The position numbers were made by a program, and so were the translations under genes. Below the pieces are notes generated by a model that was not told where the DNA came from, did no database searches, and worked only from the letters and a program-made list of their open reading frames with translations. Below are positions 47,646 to 60,346 of a stretch of DNA of 64,000 nt, one piece after another. Source of the stretch: Beverwykella pulmonaria (lineage: Eukaryota > Ascomycota > Dothideomycetes > Pleosporales > Melanommataceae); assembly GCA_001599595.1 (NCBI GenBank), contig BCHH01000004.1:1673824-1737823 (forward strand), given 5' to 3'. Every line of letters starts with the position of its first letter. Positions within the stretch are counted from its first letter, which is position 1.

Positions 47646-50600
47646 TTACGAATCGAATATCGCCCCATACGCCGGAATCCCCCTACTCTCCATCGCATAC
47701 ACAATGCTCGTCGTGAACCTCTTATTACTAATGACACACACAGCCTCAGCACCACTCTCCTTCCACATGCGATACGCAAGAAGATTCATATCCGGCTTTC
47801 CCATCGTGCGCGTATTATGAATGACCGCCTTGGGATCCTTGCTTAACACCGCATCCACAATCTCCTTCCCAAACGTCTGGTCTGGGTTTGGCGCCGTCCA
47901 CAGGATCCGCGCGGGTGTTTTTTTCGCTAGTATCACGGCGAGACAAGGACCGATTCCGGAGCCTGTCGCGACGAGCACGACGGATTTGAAGAGCGTGCAG
48001 ATTCGTAGGACACCACAGGCGGGGATACCGCGCACCCATATGCGGGATGGCGCGCGAGAGATGGTGCGCGAGGTGAAATCGCCGGCGTTGCTAACTACCA
48101 GAGAGAAGCCTTTTCCATTTGCATTTGTGATGGTAGCAAAGCCATGCCAATCAACAAGCGGGCGCTCTGCGAGGCGCACTGAGGTCCCGACCACAGGGGT
48201 CGTGTAATCGAAGTGGAGACGGATGGCGTGGCTGGAGAGGACTTCGGAGCGAACGGGGACCTTGCGGAGGTGCAGCCAGGGAAAAATAATGGCCATTGTG
48301 GCGACGGTGAGGAGCCAGATAGGCGGGGAGTTGAGGTAGGCTTGTGAGGGTGGTGTGCCGGCGTCGCGTGTGAGGTCACGTGTTGTAAAGAAGGCTTGAA
48401 TCCAAAGGAAGATGAGGGCTGTCCAGCCGCCAAAGCGGTGCGTCATCTCCCACAAGTTGTGATACTTAACACGAAACTTAGGATGTGACATCGAACCCAT
48501 GGTGATGAAGATGGCGAGGATGAGATAGGTTAACACAATTGAGGTTGTGCTTATACATCTCAGATCGACCGATTTCGCGAAGTCCATGCTAGCCCCGATC
48601 GTGAAGATGAAGAACCACATAATTGCGGCTATAGCGCATGAGCTATGTATACCACCAATGTGGAATATACGGGCACAATGCCGTCGAATCGAAAGCGGAA
48701 ATGATGTTGGAACAGAGCAGAAGGTTGTGAACAGCAGGTTGACTACTGGTTCTGACCGCATCAACACTGCCATGCACAGGTTCGTCGCGGTAGCGGTCGC
48801 AAGGTCGGCAAGCATGGGTCTTTCCTTCTTGACCCTTCGATAGAGGATCACAGCAGCAGCCGCAATGTTGGCGATGATGACAATGGTAAAGAAACGGCGA
48901 TATAGGATGAAGGCGCGATGTCGTAGCCATCTCTGTCCATGCATCCCGTTCTTCGCCGGTAGTGTTTCTTGTTCTTTCTCGTCGCCCTTGGTTGATGATG
49001 TGTCGACGTCTGAGACACTACCCGTAAGCGCAATATCAAGGGAACTGATTCTTCCTTCTCCCTTCTCCGGATCTCTTTGGTCCTTATTCTGCACTGGTCC
49101 GGGATGATAGAGATCCGTCGTACTGAAAGTAGACGTGATCTTCGTGGACACAGTCTTAGTCGCGCGCAAGGCTACCTTGCTGAGCTGAGATTTGTTGAGT
49201 TTTCCATTTGGAGTCAATGGGATAGCAGCAAGGTAATTCCATCTTTCGGGAACGGAGTAGTATGGCAGGTGGCATTTGACGAATGTGTCCAAGTCGTGCT
49301 CATCGATGAATGTCGTCGTGGTATAGAATCCATGCAATACACCGTCAATCAAGTTGGCACATGCTCTGACGATCCCAGGAAATTGCTGAGCAAGGTTAGT
49401 ACTACAATGTAAATCTGAATCAAGCATATATACCTCGATGACAGCGGTAACACCATCCAGCTCAACCCGAAACCCCTAAATTATTAGTTTATTCCCGCCT
49501 AACGGGCGTAATGGCTTACTTTGATTTTCACTTGGTCGTCCATTCGGCCAAAGGTGTCTAGAGAGCCATCCTCTCTCCAACTCACAATGTCCCCAGTGTT
49601 GAACATCTTTGATCTGTACAAATGTAAGCAGTAAAATAAATAATTCTCTCACTGTAAACGTACCCATCATTGCGGAACTTGTCGATCTTATATCGACTTG
49701 CAGTGAGCTCTGGTAGATTAATATATCCGCGTGTAACACCTTTGCCCCCAACCCACATGGAGCCTTTCGAGCCAACGGGGACCGGATTCTCCTCATCATC
49801 TAATATGTAGACAGTGGTATTTGGAAGCGGTGTCCCAATCGAAAGTGGCGTCCCTGGTGTATGTTTGTGAGCAGAATTAAGAATGGTGATCTCGGTCGGG
49901 CCACAAATATTGTAGTATATCGTGTTCTCCGCCCACTCATCTGCAAGTCTACCAAATTGTTAATTTCATTTCCTGAGGGCATACATTGGCTGAATGATAC
50001 TGACGATTGAGGGCAAGGTTCGCCACCTGTAACGACTGTCTTGATGTTCGGAAAGCGATCTCTTCGATATATGGACAGGATGGAAGGTGTCGATATGAAA
50101 GTGTCAACCTTTCCTTATTAGAAACTGTTCATAAATATTACGGCAAGTACTGACCTCGTCCAGGGTCTCCTCCCAACTCGACCCTCTGAGGTGCAGAGTT
50201 CCGCCGTTCATGAGGCAAGCAAGAATTTCCCAAGCGCCTACAAACAGACGTAAGCAAGCATCAACTAGACATGAAATTCAGACTTACCCATGTCAAATGC
50301 AATGTTGAGAACTTGAGCCACCTTTGAGCCAATCGTGATTCCAAGGTTTGCGGGCTGTAATAGTAACGCATTGGTCACATTCCCGTGGGAAACATCAACA
50401 CCCTTTGGCTTTCCTGTGCTTCCTACATAGCGGTCAGCCCGTATGATCATATATGATAAAAAAAATTATACCTGAGGTGTAGATGGCATATATGCCATCC
50501 TCCGGGTTTACAGGTATGTGCAGCCGTTCCTTCGAGCTGAAATCTTCCACGCCTTGGCCTAGCACGACCATGGCGATCTCGACTTCAGAACACCGCCTAA

Positions 50601-51039
50601 CTTTGGCTTCTAGTTTTGGCAGACACAGGACAAATCGAGCCTCCGTATCCTTGAGAATGTGCTGCAACGCTAGATCCGAGGAAACTCCGCCGTCGACAGG
50701 CACGTATTGACATCCCGCTTTCAACACTGCAAAAATGCCTACCAGCATTTCGAAAGACCGCTGGACAACGAGACATACCCGCTGCCTTGGCCTGAGACCA
50801 GCTTCGACGAGATAGTTTGCTAGCCGGTTGGCTGCAACATCCAGCTCGCCATATGTGAGCCTTTTCTCTCCGAATCTTGCTGCAATAGCTGAGGGATGCA
50901 AGTCCACAATGGCTTCGAACGCTTCGTGCACCAGTGAGTGGGAAGTTACAACAGCTGGACCGCGCCCAAAACGAGAGACAAGAGCTTGATCCTCAGCTGA
51001 GAGGTTGGAAAGCCCTTCGAAAAGTGTAGGAGACACCAT
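47646..51039 (-). CDS. tmpL: TmpL-type protein: adenylation domain + ferric-reductase-like membrane domain + NAD-binding tail
   Basis: Eight exons: 51039-50472, 50422-50288, 50237-50155, 50108-50005, 49948-49664, 49613-49520, 49475-49434, 49385-47646; introns 44-56 bp, all in frame; 1,016 aa. Residues 1-505 are an adenylation (AMP-binding) domain: YTSGSTGKPKGV across intron 1, NICGPTE (310-316), FNTGDIV, FGRMDDQVKIKGFRVEL and NGKLNK with Lys499. No carrier-protein or thioesterase domain follows. A charged linker leads to six hydrophobic helices (about 600-800) with paired His (HIGGIHSS, NLWEMTHRFGGW). A flavin/NAD region ends the protein (WHGFATI, VLVATGSGIGP from about 906, ESRGIPAYGAIFDS). 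This order fits TmpL of ascomycetes, reported to act in redox homeostasis and to lie at Woronin bodies in Alternaria. The substrate of the adenylation domain is unknown. Confidence 0.88.
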
Positions 51040-51998
51040 ATTGTGAATGTGAGCTGACTAACGAAGCCACGAGTTCGTCTGGCATGTATAGGTACAACAT
51101 TTGTTGACTGGCCATGTGCGTGCTTTATGTACCTCTTACGGTTTTGGCGCTCACGCGTGGTCGATGCGCCATTGCAGCGTGGGTTGGAGCCCAGGCATGA
51201 GCACCCGGGGACAAAGCACATGAAGGCCAGAGTGCGCCTCGGACGGCCCGTACGTGTATAGCATGGGCAAGCGATTGAGAACCAGTCCAGTATGTTCTCC
51301 AGGATGTGTATGAAGATATATTAAATGCTTGAAGTCAATCTTGTTCCACCGGAGAAATTGTGCAGCAAATTTTGCGTGATGCGCTGATTAACAGCTTTGA
51401 AATCCAAAGGAAGTTCTGGGAGATGATATGATTGGATGCTCAATGGACGTGGGAAATGCACAGAGAGAGGAAGGTGAGTAGATTGGCAGGGGTATAGTGT
51501 TTATCCTAAGCACATACGGGCAACTTCCGCAAGCGGAAGGCAATGATTCAGCCGAGCCAGAAATGAGAGTGAAGCGGACAACTAAAAGAATCTGGTTGCA
51601 CCAACCATACGATGACATTGCGATTCATAAACAACCGTGTTTCTGAGATGCGCTCGCAGAATGTTGGGGCCGCCTGGGACAAGGAACAGAAGCACCCAAG
51701 ACGATGCGGACCATCGAAAGCCGCTTGAAAAGGTCCATACTGCGCCGAACACACCACTACAAGGATATAGCAAGGAGCGTTATGAACATAGAGAACTTGG
51801 ACCTGCCCCACACTAGAGACAGCGCTGTATATGTCGTGCTATAGACCCTTGCTTTAGGATGCTGCCGCAGCACGAATCATGGCCTGAACAGAGAGTATAA
51901 AGGGAGAGCAGGGTGTAGCATCATAGGAGCTGCTACTCTAGGAAATCGCTCTGACTTACGCTTGTTCTGCCGAGACTCTTACACCTTACGTTACACGA
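51040..51998. promoter_or_regulatory. Divergent promoter region, tmpL / enoyl-CoA hydratase
   Basis: 959 bp between two start codons facing away from each other. TATAAA at 51896-51901 lies 98 bp before the hydratase ATG and is a plausible core promoter. Nothing comparable was seen for tmpL. No open frame in this region looks coding. Confidence 0.55.
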
Positions 51999-53101
51999 AT
52001 GATGGACGCCGTAGGCCTTGATCCTCCCAACGTGGGCTCGTCGATCAGAGAAACGGGAGTGGCGGTCCTTCAGTTGGCCCGCCCGCTTAAACGAAATGCG
52101 CTATCCCAGGATCTGATCAACGAACTGACAGGGTTATTACGCCTGCACAATCGAGATTCAGCGGTGCGAGCTGTTGTCCTGACTAGTGTTGGACAGACTC
52201 CATTTTGTGGTGAGCGAGTAGCGTCTACATTGATCCAATTTGGCTGCGTTAACATGATGACAGCGGGAGCTGATCTGAACGAACTGGCTCAAATATCAAC
52301 AGTCGAAGCCTATCGCACTGGCTGGCTCAAGGATTTGGAGGATGCCTTTGCAGCCTTCCGGAAACCGATTATTGCTGCAGTGCGTGAATTTGCGGTTAGT
52401 GCCCGGCCCATCCCCGTTCAACTGGATCGCCCGGAAGTAACCGAATATATTAGTTTGGGGGGGGCTTCGAGATTGCATTAATGGTGAGCTAGAACACTTC
52501 CCCGGATTTTTCGTAACTGAGCAGGTGTCTGTGATAGTGCGATATGATATTCGCGTCGGCGGATACCAGATTTGGTTTTCCCGAAATCAAGTTATCCACT
52601 ATTCCCGGGGCTGGTGGAACGCAGCGCTTAACCAAGGCTCTTGGAAAGCACAAGGTATGTGCCCCCCTGCTCAACTGCATAGAGCCACATCTTGTTGTCA
52701 TAAAATCTTCCATGTTGACCCGGTGGCAGGCGATGCAGCTCATCTTAACCGGCGTCCCAACAACAGCAGCCGAGATGGAACGATTCGGTATTGTGAATAG
52801 AGTTTGCTTGCCTGAAGAAGATGTAATGGAGGAGTCGTTGAAGGTTGCGGAAAAGGTTGCGTTGTTCTCTGCACCTGCAATTGGTCTGGCGAAGCAGGCC
52901 ATTAAAGCGGGTAAGCACTCTATCACAACTTTCGAGTCCGGAGAATTCCAAGACTGACACGCAGAAGCGGAAGCGACAACGTTGAATACCGGGTTGGAGA
53001 TTGAGCGATCGCTATATTACAGCAGCTTCTCGCTTGGTGATTGTCAGGAGGGCATTGCAGCCTTCCTGCAGAAACGTTCTCCGAGCTTCCAGGACCGGTA
53101 A
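51999..53101 (+). CDS. Enoyl-CoA hydratase/isomerase family protein
   Basis: Six exons: 51999-52209, 52264-52394, 52454-52483, 52538-52654, 52730-52910, 52965-53101; introns 54-75 bp; 268 aa. Exon 3 is only 30 nt. FCAGADLNEL (residues 69-78) carries the oxyanion-hole Ala. FGGGFEIALM has Glu120, and FGFPEIKLSTIPGAGGTQRL has Glu140; these match the two catalytic glutamates of crotonases, and their 20-residue spacing fits. Odd point: the loop before GGG reads AAVREFAF, where the family usually has Gly and Leu (AAVxGxALGGG). Classic members hydrate trans-2-enoyl-CoA in beta-oxidation. No clear mitochondrial presequence or peroxisomal SKL is visible, so location is open. An alternative start Met2 at 52002 exists. 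Confidence 0.9.
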
Positions 53102-56034
53102 TATAATATGGAGTATTATAGATGTGTGCCGGCAACCGGTTGGCCCCGGTCCAATAAACTGTTCTTCTGTGCTTGAAATCGGGCCGTCTCTATTGCCAAA
53201 ACTGCTGCCAATGTTATTCCTCGAAAACAAGGTATTGGCACTGCGAGGACGATACCTCATTGACGGATATAGTCATGAAACGTCGCCTCGGTCGCAGCCA
53301 AGGAAGAGGGGCAGCGCAGATTGAGGATGGTGTCGTCGGCTGCTTTATCAACCGCGGCAGGTTCGTACGTTTTCGGGGTATTGTGATGCACGGAAGCGAG
53401 GGAGGGAGAAGAGCAGACGAAAACGTATAGACCGACGCTGGGCGACTGGCTTTATGAGTATTTAGCCCAAGGTCGAGACTCAGGCACATTTGTCAACCTG
53501 TTTGCGCGCTCCCCCCGGCTAATTCCCGCAATCTTCCACTCGTAGGAAAAGCCAAGGTCATTTTAGGCCAGCATCGTGAGCCCTTGAGACTAAGAACCAC
53601 GTGGATCTATTACGTGAAGTTCCACAAGCTTTCGTGGCCGACGCCACGATATAGTTGGAACCGCTAGCTCCGCGAACCGCGCGCGCCATCTAACACGTTT
53701 TCTTTGTCTTGCTCTCCAGATTCTTCCGGAGGATAATTTTCTTTCCGACTCAACAAAACCGTTATTGACTCCATGGGATGGGACTATTGCAGCCCTGGTT
53801 TCCATTATTTTCGTTCCTCCTCCTTTTTTTAAAAATTTTCTTTTCTTGAGGACACAATATTCCGCCTCGTCTTCTTTGCTAGACTTCTTGAACATATATT
53901 GCTTTAATTGCGTAAAAAAAAGAAGCTCTGGAGATGATTATTCCACCAACAGTTCAGCTCAAATGCACTGCCATCGCATCCTCATTACCTCACGAAGGGG
54001 CGGGTATCGCGGAGATGTTCCACAATGAGGTACAACACATGACGCACTGGCTTTCAGGAATGTCCGTTGCTGGAGCATTACGTGGTAATTTCGCGGGTTC
54101 TACCAAGGAAACTATCACTTGGTTGTCACACTCCGAATTGCGCTGCCTGAGGGTGAAGCCAGGTGCTTTCAAAGAGTGAGGCTTACCCTTAGCTACCGTG
54201 AAAACGGAATAGCCATGTTGGTGGTTCAGTTTCACACAAAAAAGATGAAGGAGTACGTCTCGAATGCTGCCTTGCATGTCTTAGATTGAAGATGGCGGCT
54301 CTAATCTGCCGCACGTTATCAAGATGCTGGATTACTCAAACTCGCTACCTAGTTGTAGCTCTACTGCCTGAGATTAGCCATTGTTGTACGACGTGCTGAG
54401 GATAGGTATCACATCGATCAGGAGCACAAGTGCAACAACCGCTGAACCGGATCCGAGATGGTTTCCTCACTAAAGCGGTGTATATCCTAGGCAGACGTCA
54501 AGGGCCTACCCGCGTTCCGGCTTCAGTCATCAAGTCTATTCAAACACCGCGAGCCAGCAGCCCAGCGTGCTCGGCGGTCAATCGAATCAGACTAAATTTG
54601 TTGGGTTATTGGAGTGTAGCCTGAGACCCGCAGCAAGTGCTCGCTACTCCTATGAGATTCCATGTCCATCTTCCCAACGCCGAATCTGACCTTTCTAGAT
54701 AAGACAACGAAGGGTGACGTTCAGGGTATGGAGCGCTTCTTCTCAATTCATGTGCCACTCGCGTACAAGATGATTGCGTTGAGGGCCAATTGACGCCTTG
54801 GAGACTTGGGAAGACTCTCATTTGGGCATGAAGGTACGATTGAGTAGCGGTGGTGGTCGGCAGCATGTGGGGGCGTGGAGGAGGTCACATGGGTGATTTC
54901 TGTGGCAGTTAGTACTTCCCAAACCTTGATTGATACCTGTAGAACACTCTGGAGCTGTTTTTGTGGACGCACAACCAGGGCAGTTCATCAGCCCGGGATG
55001 TACAACTAGGGATCCCAGACAACGCATCGCACGTCACATCATGTAGAAGCACGCTGTAGATAGTGAAGACGCCGAGCAGATATACCTGATCAAGTGGTGA
55101 CCGACAGATGGGTTGCAAAGTCGAACTGATGAATTGGTGAACCGGGATGGTGAGGGGAGCCGGCCGTCTTGGCGTCGACTTCCCAAAAACCTCCAAGAAA
55201 CGCCACCATTCTGCATGCACTTTCTATCCATCCACCATCCAGTCTCGTTCGTCGTTCGTCCATCGTCCACCTTCCATTGTCCGTGAACCATCCATAATCA
55301 ACCAGCATGTACTTTGTCATTGCCGATGTCGCCTCATGGTTCGACGCAGTTTATATTGTTCTAATTCCCGTCAAAAGTCTATACCCTGTTCTCAACACTT
55401 CGGCGAACTCGACGCTCAGACAATTTTAGCCTGGAGGCATAACAACAAGCCCTTAAGCTCCACCAGACGATTCACCTCAATGTCTCACCCCTCTATGCGG
55501 CGAGGCTGGCTGGATATAGGGAAAGTTGTCTGAGGAAGTGGCTTCCCATAAGTGTAGACTGCCTTAAATGCGTGATTGAATGATCATCAGATCTATAGCA
55601 AACGACGAATGCAGATCTGCTTTCCCTTCCTAATTCTCCACGCCATAGCCAAACACACAACACCCTAACCCACCACTATCCATGCAATCAAGACTCCAAG
55701 GTTAAACCCCAGACGGCCCTTTGTTCCAATACGATTGTACTCGTAGCTTGAATTTATGCCGATGTAATAATTAGAACGCGCATTCTCGAAAAGTAGTAGG
55801 AAACCCTCTCACACAATGATAGAACGGCCTAGCATATCCACACTTAGAGATACCCAACATCAACTCAAAGCTTGCACATGCGCCACATGCATTGGTGATA
55901 AGCCAAAATTTGAGGAAGTAAGACGCTCACTGCTTCCCGATGATCGTAAACGTGGATTCCATGATGAAATCGCATGCTGCCATGGTGCTCCAGTTCAGCA
56001 TCCAGAGGACCATTAAGCCAGAGCCGTGGGAGGG
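53102..56034. other. 2.9 kb without a confident gene
   Basis: Frames of up to 130 codons on both strands lack motifs. CCATC-rich low-complexity sequence lies near 55200-55290. This stretch and the LTR after it look like non-genic accessory sequence. Confidence 0.45.
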
Positions 56035-56039
56035 GAAGT

Positions 56040-56200
56040 TGTCACGTGTCGCACGTGTTCTACCATGTGTTCTATTCTAGCTAGCTCACCCTTCATGGGT
56101 ATATATAGTCGTCGTGCGAGCAGTCAACTCTTCGCGGCTTTCACACTCTTCATACGCACTTTACCCATCCGACGATTGACTGCATCTTCTCATCGTGACA
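56040..56200. mobile_element. Solo LTR, 161 bp, intact
   Basis: Begins TGTCACGTG and ends ATCGTGACA; 6-bp inverted ends. It is flanked by the 5-bp duplication GAAGT (56035-56039 and 56201-56205). A TATATATAG motif about 60 bp in resembles a promoter. It is the uninterrupted version of the copy at 42941-43543. No internal retroelement domains are present, so it remains from recombination between two LTRs. Confidence 0.88.
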
Positions 56201-56278
56201 GAAGTGGCCAGTGAGCGAGACGGATAAGGCAAGGAAGTAAGGTTTGTACATTAAAGCAATGAAGAGGTAGCATGTCAA

Positions 56279-57298
56279 TTATGGCACGGTGCGGAAGATG
56301 ACGTGCATGCGAAGGGTGTAGAGGTGGCCGTGGACTTCGGCGCCGAAGAGGAGGATTGTGAAGATGTCGAATGTGAAGGTTAAGATCCGGATAACATAAG
56401 CCAGAGATCCGAAATGGGAGTGGAGAAAGTAGCTTACAAAGATGAGGCCGTTGTTGAGGACGCCGAATGCCGCCCAAGAGGAAAATGGGACCAAATCCAC
56501 CTGCTTCATGCCGAATGGCGAAGCAATATATTGAGAATATTGAAGAGCCATCGATAATGAAGGCCCGCCACTCACTAACACGATCGACTGCGAGAACGGT
56601 ACCGTCAAGTTGATAGCAATTCTAGCAAGAAGGGGTTTGATAAAGTTCATGACGGCCGGGACCACCACTTCAAGTGTAGCTACATGATTTCAAGCAGATA
56701 CGAAGCACAGCGTCACTGCGGACAGCCGGTCGTAGGATGAGTTCGCCGTTCAAAGCCGCTTCGTTGAGGGCAGTGAATGCGTTAGCAGAAATTTCTAGAA
56801 CAGCCCAGATCTTCTCTAAGATCGGCTTCTCTGCTCCAAGCATCCCCATGTTGTATACTCTTACTTTCATCAAATTGCCATCTTAAGTGCGAGCCCGGCC
56901 TTCCCCAGCACCCTTGACTAGCTCTTCCCTGACCGGCCCATCATCCGGATTTACAACGGTGACGCTTATCTATGATATATCGTTATTTGTAACTAGAGAT
57001 CCGAAGCGCAGCGAGAGACGTGCCCAAAGGAAATAGTATTTTAAATCAATGGCAGGATGGGTATTGAAACAATTACTTTTCGACCAGTGACGGCTTCGGC
57101 CGAGAAGAATGTGTGCTGGTAGAATTGAGGGGTATAAGATTTAGGTTCGTCACTATAGAATAAAGGGTATGTTTCTTGCATTGCTTTTGACATATTCAGT
57201 GGATCGACAAAGAGTAAGAAGATGGAGTGCGAGTGTTTAGAACGAATATCACGAGCACAATACCCTTTGCCGGAAGAAAATGCGGCATCTTCCTCCAA
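56279..57298 (-). pseudogene. Decayed gene of unknown function
   Basis: A first block at 57298-57065 (MSKAMQETYPLFYSDEPK, FYQHTFFSAEAVTGRK) ends at a possible GTAATT donor. A second block, read from about 56960 to 56670, runs NPDDGPVREELVKGAGEGRA, then an in-frame TAA at 56883-56885, then MKVRVYNMGMLGAEKPILEK and NEAALNGELILRPAVRSDA. A third, hydrophobic block (56668-56279; FTFDIFTILLFGAEVHGHLY) may belong to it or to another small gene. The composition is protein-like and codons are sensible, so I read it as a real gene interrupted by at least one stop. No family is recognised. Confidence 0.4.
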
Positions 57299-57941
57299 AC
57301 TTTAATTAACAATATAGAGTTTGATTGTGGTAGAGGGCTTAGGAGTGGGATAGAGTAAAGGGGATTAAGCAGGATATTAGATGTTAAGCTTTCAGTACAT
57401 TCCGCATCTCCAGACTACTCTGGTAGGGAGGACATCGGATAATGTGTATGCTTTTTCTGAGTTGGCGAAAGCACGGCGAGAGTACTTACGGCTAGCATGA
57501 AATTGTGCACGCGTCTAGGCATGCTGCCCTAATTGATTTCTAGAATTTGAAAGTGGACTAAGAATTACCGATGGAGGCGTGGATTTGGGGGAGTTACTCC
57601 AAGAGTGAAGAATCCTGGATATCATTCAAAAACTTTCGCGATTCATGCGACTAAAGTCGCCCTTCCTACCATGGGTATAATAGTTATACATATCGTGGGG
57701 CTAGCAAATCCCAATACGACCTTGAAAGACAGTAGCCTTGAGAAGCATGATTAGGTTACAAAGACATGTGTCGGGTTGTACATATTTTCTAAATAGCGAG
57801 TAGTATATTATATCTTCTCGTAATCTACAGACAAGCAAAGTAAGCTTGTAACCAGGTATCTTCTCTCCTTTTCCTCCCTACAAGTTCCCACTAACCCATC
57901 AACCATGATGAATAACATCGCCTCTGCGAGATGTGATCCAC
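57299..57941. other. Intergenic
   Basis: 640 bp, AT-rich; nothing recognised. The right end is the 3' region of the transporter gene. Confidence 0.5.
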
Positions 57942-60346
57942 TTAGATCTTCTCGGTGGTGTTGTGCTTCGAAGAAACGCTGTGCTTCCTGCTTCCAAGCC
58001 CATGGTGCGCATCACCTTCATGTGCGGCTATACTAGCCCTCCTCACATTCTCCCTAAGCGTCTCATCAGTCTCGCCTCCACCCTCAAATGACCAAAGCGC
58101 TGGGCAGGGCCCAACGTTGCGCCTGAAAATCCATCTCTTGATCCACCAGGGAAGCACGGTCCCGGTCTGGTGCTTGATGAATGTGCGAGTGGGGATGGCG
58201 AAGATGTAGTCGAGCTCCTCAAGGGTACGCTGCTTCGTCTCCGGAACAAAGAGAAAGATCAAAAGCAGTGCAATGAGATTGAGACCAGCGTAGAAGGAGA
58301 ATGCACCAGTCACGGTCATGGCAGACACCATGCGAGGGAAGGTGATGGATAGAACGGAGGCCCAGAAGAGACATGTGGCGACGGCCCAAGACATGCCAAC
58401 TTCACGGTGGGACAGCGGGAAGACCTCAGCGCTGTATGTGAAGGGGACGGGGCCTTCTCCGGGGGAGTAGAAAGCTGCGAACTGGGGAGAAAATTAGAAC
58501 ATGTGATGCCAGGAATCTTGTGGGTGCGGCTTACCAGGTAAACAAAGAGTGCAACGAGACCAAGATGTGCCTTGCTTTCGCTAGGGATCAGGTAGCAAAG
58601 CCCGGCTGCTAGAAGAGTCCAGCACATTTGGGGAAATGTGAATAATAAAAGGGAACGTCTATGCTTAATCAGCGTCATATCTTGGCATTCGAGGGTGTGA
58701 AAAGCTACCGGCCGAATGTATCAATGGTCCAGATGGCGGGCCAGGCGAAGACGAAATTGACAAGACCGAAGCCCCAAGAGGCCAGCAGAGACTCTGTAAC
58801 AGAAGCACCGGCCTGTTCGAAGATAGTAGACGAGTAAAAGGCAATGATGTTAACTGAGGATCGTTAGCAAGCATTCTACAACGGTAGATGTACTGGAACA
58901 ACGTACTTCCACACATCTGTTGGGCCAACATAACAACGCCGGATGCGACCGTAGCACGGCGCAGACGCGGGGTGGTGAAGAGCTGGATGAAGCGTGTGAT
59001 GTAGTTGCTGTCTTTTGAAACAAGATCGGCCTCAGCACGAAGCTGGGCATGGATGTAGTAGAGATCGCGAGCAGCCTGGAGCTCGGTGTTGCGTAACTTT
59101 TTTAGCGATTTGTAGGCGTCGGCGAAACGTCCCTTCTTGATATACCATCTTGGGGATTCTGAGAAGATTAGCCCCGCCTGCACAAAGAGGACGAGCAAAC
59201 CTACCTGGGCAGAAGTAAACACCCACCAGAAGAGGAAGAGCGGGAAGCAGAGCTGATCCAAATTGAAGACGCCAGGAGATCTTTCCAGTGTCCTTGACGG
59301 CCAAGTTGGCACATGTACCGAGGAAGATACCAAAAGCGGTCCACATCTGCCAGCTCATGACCAACGCTCCACGAATAGCGGCAGGCGAGTTTTCAGCAGA
59401 GAAGATGGGGATAGTGGCACCCTTACATCCCATTCCGATGCCGAGGAGGAGGCGCGTGACGAAGAGTTGTTCCCAGGCTAATACTTATCAGTAAAGTTCT
59501 TCCCAGTAAATTCGCGGAGCAGACTTACTTTGTGAGACAGCACTTCCAATTGGGGACAGAGCGCAGAAGACGGCGGAAATGAAAATGCATCCTCGGCGGC
59601 CGAAGAAGTTGTTCAAGGGATCTGACATCCAGCATCCACTGCAAATTGTCAGTCACGAATGATACGGGCGATCCAGATAATACTCACATGAAAGCTGACG
59701 CAATGTAAGGAGCAGCATTGATGAGGCCCTGCAACCACTCGTTGCGTGATGCGTCCGGATTCGGAATCGTATTGTTTGGGCCAAGAAACTTCTTGATGGG
59801 AATACCTAGTGCATCAGGGAACGACAAGTTCGCACCGTTAGAGCCTGTCTGGTCCCATCCCTGGACGGCAGCGCCAATAGAGCAAAGGATGATAGTAAAG
59901 TACAGGAGCTTCGGCTGTCTCCACTTGTGCAAGACTTCGTTGCTGATGGCAAGCTTCTCCTCTTCGGTGATGCCTTCAACTTCGGCGAAGTCTGGCGGGT
60001 TTCGTGCAATGAGTGCGCCTTTGACGAGAAGCGGGTGGATCTCTTCAAAGTTATTCTCCTTGACAAAGGTAGATATGTCGTCAAGCATATGCTCGATGGT
60101 CATGTGGATCAGCGGATTCTGGATTCTGTATCCTAGATCAGAATTTTTGTTAACAAAATAATGCGGTACTCACTTCGCTGTCACACTGGGCTCCGGGACC
60201 GTCTCATGCTGCAGAACAGCCTTCTCGGCGTGCGCGCTATCATAATATCAGTTTAAAACTAAGTCACTAAAGGTGGTGGGGGCAGCGTACTCATCGTGCT
60301 TCTCGGCGAAAGGCTTAGTGGATTCTTGATCGACTTGGCTCGACAT
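57942..60346 (-). CDS. Sugar-type MFS transporter, 12 helices
   Basis: Nine exons: 60346-60291, 60236-60174, 60125-59688, 59638-59529, 59477-59205, 59158-58907, 58853-58709, 58658-58535, 58481-57942; 666 aa. Introns are 46-54 bp and all joins restore family motifs. Sugar-porter signatures are [12 protein letters not shown] after helix 2, PESPRWY (313-319) after helix 6, IDTFGRRSL after helix 8 and [15 protein letters not shown] (from 567) after helix 12. The long N-terminal cytosolic part (about 120 residues) and the [13 protein letters not shown] segments are usual for fungal sugar/H+ symporters of the lactose-permease-like group. It sits in the plasma membrane by family; the substrate cannot be read. 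The acceptor of exon 3 was set at ATACAG because the nearer AG would break frame. Confidence 0.93.

Noticed and set aside
47646..51039. Nonribosomal peptide synthetase
   Set aside because: Only the adenylation domain is present; no condensation, carrier or thioesterase motif, and the C-terminal half is a membrane redox module.
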